DNA of 64,000 nucleotides, from the NCBI RefSeq assembly GCF_013368755.1, contig NC_049566.1:4092001-4156000 (forward strand). Reading direction: 5' to 3'. The DNA is from Talaromyces rugulosus (lineage: Eukaryota; Ascomycota; Eurotiomycetes; Eurotiales; Trichocomaceae). Positions 55,636 through 64,000 of this stretch are shown here, one piece after another (position 1 is the stretch's first letter; each line of letters begins with the position of its first letter). The notes under the pieces are model-generated. The model ran no database searches, was not told the origin of the DNA, and saw only the letters and a list, made by a program, of their open reading frames with translations. Made by a program: the position numbers and the translations under genes.

Positions 55636-56722
55636 ATGATCATGGCCTTGGCCGTTTTACGATCCTCTTTCCGGCCTACTCCCCTTCGACGATTCCAGTT
55701 GCCCGTGCAGACCATGGCGATGTCGCAGCAACGCTTCAGCAGCTCGTTCTCCTCCTACCTCGTCACGCCCCAAGAGCTGAATACGGCGCTGAAGAAGTAT
55801 CCTTCAAGCAGTATCTCGACTGCCCCGCGTGTTATCCCCCTCTGTGCGGCATGGTTCATGCCGAACGATCCCGAGGGCCGCACTGGCATTGCAGCCTTTC
55901 GCCAGGGCCATATTCCTCATGCGCGTTTCTTTGACATTGACGGCGTCAAAGATGAGGATTCCCCATACCCACACATGCTGCCAACAAACGAACACTTTGC
56001 CGAGGCCATGAGAGAGCTTGGGATACAGCGCGACGACGAAATCGTTGTTTACGATACCGCCGAACAGGGCATTCTCAGCGCTCCTCGAGTCGGATGGACG
56101 TTGCGTTTCTTCGGCCATCCGAATGTACACGTACTAAACAACTATCGTCTGTGGGTCGAACAAGGACTCCCTGTGGAATCGGGAGATCCCAAACCGGTCG
56201 AGAAAACAAAGTATCCAATCCCGGCATATGACACCGACCACGTTGTTCTCTTCCCAGAGATGAAGGAAATTGTCAAGGACTATGGCAAGGAAGGTGCGGA
56301 TGAAGTTGAGATTCTCGATGCGAGACCGTATGGCCGCTGGTCGGGTGAAGCGCCAGAGCCCCGTGCTGGACTGTCCTCTGGTCATATGCCAGGTTCTACG
56401 AGCCTCCCCTTTGGCGAATTGCTTGACCCCAAGACCAAGGCTTTCCTTTCTCCGGACGAATTGCGCAAGGTTATCGAGGGCAAGGGCGTGGATCCGTCAA
56501 AGACCATCATCAGCTCTTGCGGATCCGGCGTGACGGCCGCCGTGATTGAGACCGCGCTTCATGTGTCTGGATTCGGGGATCCTGCCAAAAGACGACTTTA
56601 CGATGGCAGCTGGACGTAAGTTTCATCCCGACTCCCCCCCGGGTGGAGAGTTTATTCTAATTTGCAATAGGGAGTGGGCTCAGCGTGTCAAAGAGGGTAG
56701 CGGCTTGATCAAGAAACTCTAG
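55636..56722 (+). CDS. tum1: Thiosulfate sulfurtransferase (TUM1-like rhodanese)
   Basis: Exons 55636-56615 and 56671-56722, about 343 residues. Two rhodanese domains: the first includes IAAFRQGHIPHARFFDID, with a degenerate active site; the second, near VEILDARPYGRWSG, ends with CGSGVTA, whose cysteine carries persulfide sulfur. The N-terminus (LRSSFRPTPLRRFQLPVQT) suggests mitochondrial import. TUM1 passes sulfur for tRNA thiolation and molybdenum cofactor in yeast; the mitochondrial 3-mercaptopyruvate type is an alternative. ATGs at 55636 and 55642 are both possible; the second has the better context. Confidence 0.93.
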
Positions 56723-57383
56723 TTAATGTATTGTTTAGTTGACGCTTTACGTGCAGAATCTCCTTTTAGAACTATGTTGTATCCAGGATAGGCCGTTGCA
56801 TAAAGGTTCACCACACTCAACCCCCCCCACACTGTGATATTGTTTTGAATCATATAGAACAGGGAAAAGAAGAAGAAGAAGAGAAGGAAAAAATAAAAAT
56901 AAAATAAAACAAAGGCCTAGAAAGAAATAACAGTCAAGAGTCAACGGATCCACCGGCGCTTAGTCAGGGCCGGCCAGGAACTAAGCCTATTGCTGCAAGC
57001 ATGAATCGCGGCCCGAGAATCGCCATCCGTCAACGGCGTTTTGCATTCACCACGTCCATGCGCTGTCTCTTTTCCTCTATATCCCATGCCATGAGCGACA
57101 TAGCCGATGATAAAATGCTGCAGGTTCGCTCGCCACTTCACATTTGTCCCAACGGTGAGTTGCTGATTCCGCCGCCGCTCTTTTCTCCGCCGACTTCGAC
57201 CAAACGCCGCACAGTTGACAGACCCCCCCACATCCCCCTCCAGTCGCCTTTGTCATATATAATTGTATATTGGCTAATGGTTTCTTGATGGTTGCAGTCG
57301 CTACACTGATTTCGCACCGCACTTTTCTCTAGAAGTCGTGGTGCTCTCTTTCGTTTCTCGTCGCTCTCAGTTTGCCCTTGCGA
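56723..57383. other. Intergenic region
   Basis: About 660 bp with the 3' end of the rhodanese gene, a GAA repeat near 56868-56885 and the promoter of the PIN gene. A 96-codon minus frame (56941-57231) is without family features. Confidence 0.5.
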
Positions 57384-58797
57384 ATGTCCCTCGAGACCAT
57401 GTCAGCCGGCCGCAAGATCTTCCACTGCGCCGTCGACGACACCGTCCTAACCACCAATATCAGCGAGGTCAAACGATGGGCCTCCAATGGCGCCATTACC
57501 CTGTTTGTGCCGCTTTACAGTGCGTTCCGCCGAGGCGCTCGCGGTGTCCTCGTTTGGCTAGCTAACAAGGTACACAGCTCTCGAACGTCTCCAGGCCCCA
57601 AAGCGCGGCGCTTCCCAGGCCGCCATAAACTCCCGCGAGGCTGTACGCTTTCTTGATCGTGTTACGTCCGGAAAAGACAATATCCCCGCCGATCGCGTTG
57701 TCCTCCAAGGCCCGATGGAACAGTATGAAAACTGGACGGACGCCGAACAATTCTTCCTGCCCGAGTTTGAAGACCAGGCGGACGAAGTGAACGAGGTAAC
57801 CGACGACCACGAAGGTGTCTCTACTCCGAAGATAGAGACGGAAATCAAGGCCAATGGTGTCGCCAATGGTGTCGCCAAAGAATCGCCCAAGGGCCCGGGG
57901 CTTCCCGGCCTGCCGAGTGATTTATCGCAAATGCTGTTGAGTAAGCTCAACTTCAAGGAACCTGCACCTATTACCAGCATCCACCACAATGACCTCAAAT
58001 CTTCGGCATCGCTCCCTTCAACTGGAACCCAGAGCGACCAGGGCTCGCGAGCGTCTTCTCGCAGCTCTGGCACAAGCCCCGAGTATGCGGAGCAGAACGG
58101 CACCAAAAAGGCCAACGGCCACCGCCGTTCAGCATCAAACTCTTCCGCTATACCTTCGATTCCTACTGCAATTCAACCGTTGCTCAGCGCGCTGCTCTGG
58201 CGTGTTCACGGCAACAAGGAATCTCACCCGGTCCAGGGCCTGACACTAGTAACCAACGACAATGACACCCAGGCTTGGGCGCAGAAATTCGGAATTTTGA
58301 CCAAGAATATCCACCAGCTACGTACTTCTATTCAATACGAAGAGAAGGAATACAAGAACCGCGTCAAGTATGCCGAGAAAGCCCAGCATGACATTCCCGA
58401 TCCCAAGCCTCTTTTTTCTTACGACAATGACAGTGAAGAGGATGAGCTGGTTTTTGTTCCCCGCGGACGAGGCAAAGGCGCCTCTCGCAATGCTGGCGGT
58501 CGAGGAGGAGGAACCAGTCGCAAAGCTAGGGCTGCTGCAGCCACCGCGGCTGCGGCGGCTCCAACCGAGGCTTCTGTCGAAGTCCCCTCTCAGCCGATTG
58601 ATCCAAACTCGTTTAGTCGTTCGCTCGGCCCAGGCACTCCATCTAAGCAACAAGTGGTTGACTTGAGCACGCAGTCCGGTGCTGCTCGGGGCCTCTCGGC
58701 TTCCTCTCGGCGTCAGGGAGGCGGTCGTCGTGCTGGCGGTTCTCGCGCAAACTCGTCTCGTGGTGGGCGTGGTCACGGAAAACTGTGGGTTCCATAA
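57384..58797 (+). CDS. Nmd4-like PIN-domain protein
   Basis: Exons 57384-57519 and 57578-58797, about 451 residues. The first part reads IFHCAVDDTVLTTN, then EVKRWASNGAITLFVPLYT, then REAVRFLDRVTSGK, then VLQGPMEQYENW, a PIN-like fold of the kind seen in yeast Nmd4, a nonsense-mediated decay factor. The second conserved part, QGLTLVTNDNDTQAWA, continues the fold. The C-terminus is Arg/Gly-rich, suggesting RNA contact. Starts at 57384 (MSLETMSAGRK) and 57399 (MSAGRK) are both possible. Splicing (TAC A|GT...CACAG|CT) is needed to keep LYTLERLQAPK in frame. A role in mRNA decay is inference. Confidence 0.78.
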
Positions 58798-59884
58798 ACC
58801 CCGAGAGATGTGGTTTCATTCGTAGAAATGAAGCCGGAAATATCTCGTTCAAAATTTATCAACTAGGATCATCTTGCCGCTAGGCAAATCAAGTGGTCGC
58901 CATCCATACCTGGTGATTGCCGGAACTCAAGGACCCTTACTTAATGTTCGGACATCTTCAATAAAGCCGGAGATCGGTTTTTTTCTTTTCAGAGATGCCA
59001 GTCTTTTGCACGAGTTGTTTTGGGAACTTGACTTGGCGTCTGTGTTCAGACCGGCGAGACTGTTTTAGTTGGCCCTTTTTTCTCCTTTCGTACCGGAATT
59101 TCTGGACGATCGAGGGTCGTCTGAGGCGTGGAACGGAAACAGTTTTGCAACATGTCACCTTTCGACTTTGCTTCTACAGTCTCCTCGCCTGCGATGTGGT
59201 CTCTATATGGCATCGGGAAACTTTTATTCACATCGATCGTTTTGTTATTATATAGCAGCGCTGATTGTGAATTTGCGTCATCTTTGCAATATTTGTTCTG
59301 CTTTCGACTTGTGTTTTATTGTCAATTACTGAATTTGTCATTTCTAGCTAGTTAACGCGACAGACACTAAATTGATCTCAGTCTGGTCTTCTCCCAGCAA
59401 GCACATAAGTACCCTAAACCCAACAAAAGATTGAAATATGATTAGTCAAGTTTCAACAAGAAACCAATTACTAGAAGCGAATGGGTTATAGCGATTGATA
59501 TTATTATTGTGTATACATACTCTGATAAGCCGCCCCACCTCGTGCGTCACCAGGAAGCAGTTGACCGGGCGATCAAGTCACTTGACTCTGGGCCAACCCC
59601 GATCACACGAGTTCTCCCTGTGTTTATTCCTTCTATTAACACTCCAAACAATACTACTACAAGTACCACAGTTTTCCTTCTCGGACTCAAAAAGCGCCCA
59701 AAAGTCCCCTTTTTTTTTGGTTGTTGACGTCAACAACCAGCCCGTACCGCAAAAGCCAAGCTTTCCCCGCATTTTCAACATCATATCGTCTCTCGTAGCG
59801 TCACTCCACTCCATACGACGACGTCTTGTTTATATATTAACCATCGTACGAACTCAGGACTATTGAGCAAGAAAATAACAAACA
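58798..59884. other. 1.1-kb intergenic region
   Basis: Short frames in all phases at 58874-59355 lack family features. The right end holds the promoter and leader of the RPEL gene. Nothing else recognised. Confidence 0.5.
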
Positions 59885-60469
59885 ATGTCTTCTGCAATTG
59901 ACGACACTACCCTTAGTCCTACAGCCATCCAGCCCCGCCGGGACTCGCTGGAGAAACACCTGCAGACTCGTCCGGAACTGCAGGACCTAAAGGACAGGCA
60001 CATTTTGTTAGATACATCTGCTGCTCCGTATGTTTTTTTCTTTCTTTCTTGGTTTATTATTGATGCCCGATCAGCTATCTTAAATTATGTAGTCTTTAAG
60101 CTAACCATAATCGTAACAGGGGCCTCCAAGCTGCCCAAGCCGAGCTTGCACGCCACCGGGCATCTGACAATCTGAAAAAGCACCTAGAGAAACGCCCTGA
60201 ACGCGACGAACTTATCGAGAGTGAGTCTATTCGTATGCACTTTCTTTTTTCTTTCTTTTTTCCTAAGTACATGGGTCTAAACAGAAAACATCCTTCTCAC
60301 TGGCCGCACCGACATGGCCCCGTCTTTGCAAGCAAACGCGCGCGAGCTGGAGAAGAACATGCTCGTCGACAACCTCGAACACAAAATCAAAGACCGTCCT
60401 GAGCCGGAGAACTTGATTGAGCGGGGGATTTTGGATGAGCGCGAGAATCCGCGAAGACCGTCTGAGTAG
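59885..60469 (+). CDS. RPEL-repeat protein
   Basis: Exons 59885-60027, 60120-60220 and 60285-60469, 142 residues. Three or so RPEL-like units: SLEKHLQTRPELQDLKDRHI, NLKKHLEKRPERDELIEKNI and NLEHKIKDRPEPENLIERGI. RPEL motifs (PF02755) bind G-actin in animals, and a small fungal family carries tandem copies. The rest is short linkers. Two introns sit between and inside repeats. The protein is soluble and helix-rich. A role in actin control is inference from the motif. Confidence 0.9.
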
Positions 60470-60823
60470 TCTGTTGAAATGAGAATGGATCATGTCAAGC
60501 AAGATGCTCGACTCGACAAGGATTATATATTACGTCTTTTGAAATTGTGATTTTTTGTTGGGGTATTGGTTGTGGAGTTTTGTCTTTGGACGATGGATAC
60601 GAGTCACTCGTTTGGGGAGTTATAACAACTGGGACACGCTCGTTTGTCAGGGATGCAATACGTGTTGACAAACTTTTTTTTTTATCTTTTTTTCAATGTG
60701 CATATTGTCACTCGTTCATGTAGATGCAAATCTATTGGAGTCTGCTCTGGAAATTCATACCAGTACCCGTAACCGGACGCCGTACAAAACTAAACACCTT
60801 CTTCTTTAATAAATCCGACTTGG
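60470..60823. other. Short intergenic region between convergent genes
   Basis: About 350 bp. It has poly(T) runs near 60673-60694; no gene is seen. Confidence 0.5.
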
Positions 60824-61901
60824 TTAATAACTCTCAACCTCAACACTGGCCGCGCCTGCGCCTGCTGCCGTGGACAGATCCGGAGTCCATCCACTCGGCC
60901 GCTCACTGCCTCGGACCAGTATACCGTACGCCGCGCGTTCGACCTTTTCCACACTGTTCTGCATGACCCCAAGCTTCTTGTGCATGTCACGCATCATGTG
61001 GCTTCTATGTCGTCGCGGAACATTTAGATTCTCCAGCATGGCACGCATATATCTCAGATCAACCACGATCCCCGCTTTACTCGCCGGTAGAGTCGGGACG
61101 GATTTCACGGCGTCGTCGCCTCTGTTGGTTGCATCATCGGATGTGTCCATCTTTTCCTCCTTTTCCTCCTTTTCCTCCTCTTTCTTAATCTGCCCGCCCG
61201 TCGACAGAGTCGTCACGGCGAATCGCATCATCTCCCCTGTCAGATCAAACACGCCCATTAGATAGTCCTCCTCGGTAACCATGACTCCTGCCGGCAGCTG
61301 AGAAGTGATTTCATCCACCGTAATCAATCGCTGCGTTTCGATGTAGTGCTGAAATGATACAGCTTCGATATACTCTTGGATTCCCCCCGAGATCTGACGT
61401 TGGTATCGCCAAGCGTTTATCCCCGTGATATCCGGGACGATGGATCGGAAGAGATCTAGGATTTGGTCCAGACGCGTTTTGTTTTCTTTCGCGATGGATG
61501 GCGGTATTTGCGTGTTGACTGCTCGTAGACTTTGCTTTTGTTAGAAATAATGTTCCAACTTGAAGAGAAAAAAAATACGTTGTCGAGGGTTTTTTTACCG
61601 TTGTAGTGCGAAGATACTGCGAATCAAAAGTTAGCAGTTGAACAACACATTGGAAAAAAAAAAAAAGGACCACGCACATCTTCTTGCTCAATGCAGTGAT
61701 ATCCCGAGACGCCTTGATAACTCTTTCTCGCCGATCGTGATGTTGATCTAGCTCGCTGCGAAAGTTCTCAAAGACAGACTGGAACGCGGATGCTGTATTA
61801 TCATCAGCCATGCTGGCGGCGGAGTCGGCTGTGCCTAGGACACTAGGATTCGAGTTGTGGTTGACAATGTGCCCTTCCAAAGACCTTTTAGAGCCGGCCA
61901 T
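60824..61901 (-). CDS. Translin-family protein (TRAX-like)
   Basis: Exons 61901-61678, 61616-61599 (18 nt) and 61529-60824, about 315 residues. The N-terminus is polar; the translin fold begins near SVFENFRSELDQHHDRRERV and continues through RDITALSKKIIFALQR (joined by the microexon), AWRYQRQISGGIQEYIEAVS, LPAGVMVTEEDYLMGVFDLTGEMMR and LRYMRAMLENLN. An acidic Lys/Glu insert (EEEKEEKEEK) splits the fold. TRAX pairs with translin as an RNA/DNA-binding nuclease, C3PO. The family assignment is firm; TRAX rather than translin is inferred from the length and the Glu residues near EEDYLMGVFDLTGE. Confidence 0.9.
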
Positions 61902-62824
61902 GGGGTTGTGAAAGATTACTCGGGGAAAAAAAAAAGAAGAAGTGATGCTTTGGATGTAGAGAAGAAACAATTGAAGCTATGCGGTGCGGGACAGGAAATT
62001 GTGAGTGCGGGGAGAGCTCCGATTCGGGTATAGCGTGTTTTCCCTGGTCTGTACTCTGTAATCTGTATAGTACTATAGTTGTCTTGGTAGTAATGCATGT
62101 TTTGTAAAAATAATATTATTTTTATTTAAATTATTCCGTATCAGTTATTTCTGATTATGCGCCAGTCGTTGCCAACATCAATCACATGTATTGTGCTTCT
62201 AGCTAGAAGGATTACATGTAAATTAGACTCTCAAACCACACCTACGCATCTTTGATACACATTCAGAAAATATTGCACCATATAATTAGGATACAATCAA
62301 ATTTCAGTGACAGGATAAAAGAAGAAAACAAGTCAAAACTCAAAATCAAAAGAGGGCAAATAATCTGCTCACCTGACAGTTGATAGAAAACGGACACGTC
62401 ACAATATCATCGGAGTTTCTCTACTTCCCTTCTCACCTAATAGTAACTACTAGTACATGTCGATCTACATGCGCACCAAATACTAGTCACCGGGATATAC
62501 CTGGTGATCGAAAAATTGATCGATGGGGAAATTGCTAGTTGCATGGAATGCGTTGCCTTTTCTTGGCTGGAGTAATAGCAACATCTATGATTGGCTGTTG
62601 ACTACTATGTACAATATTTGCAGGGTACTGGAATGTTGCAGATCACACACGACAAAGGTTCCATTAACTTGGCAGTCGGAGGAAACGGAGTTTTGTACAG
62701 CAGTAAAAACAGAAACAAATCGAATAAATTACTCCTGCGGCTGTCGAAGCGGTTGAATTGCTCCCTTTCTCCGGCTGAAAACACAGTACGTAGTAGTAAA
62801 TCATCCATGAAGGTAAGAGTCTTT
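61902..62824. other. 0.9-kb intergenic region
   Basis: Holds the TRAX promoter side and the 3' end of the peptidase gene. AT-rich around 62090-62350. A 220-codon plus frame entering at 62591 is antisense to the peptidase, so is a shadow. No gene is supported. Confidence 0.5.
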
Positions 62825-63670
62825 TCAAGGGCCGGTGTATGTAACGTCAACTTCGGAAGAGCTGGGGACCTCAACATCGGTCAACACAACGTTGTTTTGC
62901 TGAATATCCAAAACATCGGCGCCGTCGGTGCCCACGGTGGACCCGTCAGAGACTCCAGCGGCCGAGTTGGTGAATTGGATGGTGCCAAAGTTGGCAAATG
63001 GCACCTGGCTGCCATTCGAGTCAAAGTCTTCGACGATCCATTCGGCATTCTGGCCTCCGAGATTGGAGTCGGACGAAGGCGCCGTCAGATCCTGACTAAC
63101 CTGCTGACCGCTGGTCAGGTTCTCGATCACGCATGTACCGGCACTGCTGCTGCTCGACGAGACGGACACCTGGATCACATCACCAGCACTGATGTCGATG
63201 CCGGAGAAGTCGTAGGCGTAGTCCGGGAACCACTCGTACCAGGCATCGTATGAAACATCGCCAGCCGTGGAGATAGTAAAGTCCACGCCGGTCTGGAGAA
63301 TGGCCGCAGAGTAGGTGTCGCCGTCGATTCCAACCCAGGCAGAGGCAGACGAGTCGGCAGTGGCGCCTGAGGGCAGTTGGGGAGTTGGCACAGTGAACTG
63401 GGCGCTCACCGAGGTGAAGGTGGTGCCGGACGGAGGCGCGGTGAGGACGGCGCCACCCCAGTTAGAACTGTAGTCGACGTGAGTGCGGTTGGCCTGCTCA
63501 ATCCTGGATTTCTCGTCGCCGGTCAAGGCCGGAGCAGGGATCTTGGGATGGGTGAGACGCTCGACTCCCCGTCCGGTACGGCGAGAAACGCGAGAAGTGA
63601 GGCCATGGCCAGAGGGAGCAGCAACAGCAGAAGCTGCGAGCAGAAGTTGGGCGGCAATAGAAAGCTTCAT
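62825..63670 (-). CDS. Secreted glutamic peptidase (eqolisin, G1)
   Basis: Single exon, 281 residues. A signal peptide (MKLSIAAQLLLAASAVAA) and basic propeptide precede YSSNWGGAVL. The catalytic pair is seen: Gln126 in ILQTG and Glu210 in AEWIVEDF, as in aspergillopepsin II and scytalidoglutamic peptidase. Other family blocks are WVGIDGD, YEWFPDYAYDFSG and FTNSAAG. The usual cysteines flanking ILQTG are absent here (SAAILQTGVDFT). The enzyme digests proteins at very acid pH outside the cell. The promoter side has one GCCAGG PacC-like and one GATA-like site, fitting acid and nitrogen control, but only as motifs. Confidence 0.95.
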   Translation of the reverse strand: MKLSIAAQLLLAASAVAAPSGHGLTSRVSRRTGRGVERLTHPKIPAPALTGDEKSRIEQANRTHVDYSSNWGGAVLTAPPSGTTFTSVSAQFTVPTPQLPSGATADSSASAWVGIDGDTYSAAILQTGVDFTISTAGDVSYDAWYEWFPDYAYDFSGIDISAGDVIQVSVSSSSSSAGTCVIENLTSGQQVSQDLTAPSSDSNLGGQNAEWIVEDFDSNGSQVPFANFGTIQFTNSAAGVSDGSTVGTDGADVLDIQQNNVVLTDVEVPSSSEVDVTYTGP

Positions 63671-64000
63671 GTTGACACTTGATCACAAGCTTCAATATGT
63701 GAGTTTAGTTTATCGATTCTGCTGTGCTGCTCAAGGCAAAAACAGGTGCAAACAGTATGGAAAGCGAGCCTGGCGGGGGAGCACATTCCACAGGGCCCGG
63801 CGACATTATATACCACACACCACGCCTGTCGGTACAGAGAGCATTTACTCCGGCATGGCAGGAGGTCCGGAGCGATCGGCAACAAAAAGCATTTTCGCGC
63901 AAATGAGGGTTGTACATACTACGCAGTCAATCCAATCATCCCGCAAGCGGGAACATGGAGATGGTGGATTAGGGCAAGCCTTTTTGGGATGGCGTGCTGG
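63671..64000. promoter_or_regulatory. Promoter region of the eqolisin gene
   Basis: About 330 bp. On the minus (gene) strand: a TATATAA element at 63806-63812, a GCCAGG PacC-type site at 63769-63774 and CGATAA (GATA-type) at 63710-63715. Such sites commonly mark extracellular protease genes. The window ends here. Confidence 0.4.

Noticed and set aside
62591..63253. 220-codon plus frame
   Set aside because: Antisense to the eqolisin gene; a codon-bias shadow.
1..64000. tRNA genes, CRISPR arrays, intact transposons
   Set aside because: No convincing B-box/cloverleaf, no spaced repeat array and no transposase or reverse-transcriptase motif was found by eye; tRNAscan-SE and RepeatMasker would settle it.

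Overview
This window is nuclear DNA of a filamentous ascomycete (Pezizomycotina), most likely of the Eurotiales (Aspergillus/Penicillium/Talaromyces type). The reasons are the short GT-AG introns of roughly 43-100 nt with CTRAY-like branch sites, the full-length BimC-type kinesin-5, a glutamic (eqolisin) peptidase, fungal Zn2Cys6 and Fungal_trans_2 regulators, and TTAGGG-like motifs. All gene models are built by hand from open frames plus splice sites that keep the family frame. No database search was run.

Layout. 1-82: the 5' end of a minus-strand gene. 2624-7459: a tricalbin-type ER-plasma membrane tether. 9682-11355: UTP-glucose-1-phosphate uridylyltransferase. 11953-14381: a Zn2Cys6 regulator, followed by 15028-18635, a secreted GH3/PA14 beta-glucosidase, with a perfect 9-bp-arm dyad between them. 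18929-20786: a PTR2 peptide transporter. 20.8-34.5 kb is the most accessory-looking stretch: a relic of a fungal regulator, Rrp3 (a core rRNA-processing helicase), an APH-family kinase pseudogene with several frameshifts, an odd protein-kinase-like gene, and a tandem pair of a 14-TM MFS pump and a Fungal_trans_2 regulator.

35.2-39.0 kb returns to housekeeping genes: eIF4E, the Mpv17/Sym1 mitochondrial membrane protein and 40S protein uS5 (Rps2), the last two divergent from one promoter. 40.4-41.9 kb: a conserved hypothetical protein. 42.4-43.6 kb: an opsin-related membrane protein that has lost the retinal lysine. 44.2-47.2 kb: mitochondrial isoleucyl-tRNA synthetase. 47.5-49.1 kb: a UPF0183/PHAF1-like protein, divergent from the BimC kinesin (49.6-53.3 kb). 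53.6-55.3 kb: a hypothetical protein and APC11, the latter cut into four small exons and easily missed. 55.6-63.7 kb: a TUM1-like rhodanese, an Nmd4-like PIN protein, an RPEL-repeat protein, a translin-family protein (TRAX) and a secreted glutamic peptidase.

Themes: three internal microexons (24, 15 and 18 nt), one probable GC-AG intron, telobox-like repeats upstream of two ribosome genes (rps2 and rrp3), and palindromic or repeated promoter elements next to regulator/target pairs (GH3 and MFS). No CRISPR, rRNA, convincing tRNA or intact transposon was seen. I found no clear new multi-gene system. The best leads are the retinal-lysine-less opsin, the telobox promoters, the GH3 and MFS promoter dyads and the atypical kinase.
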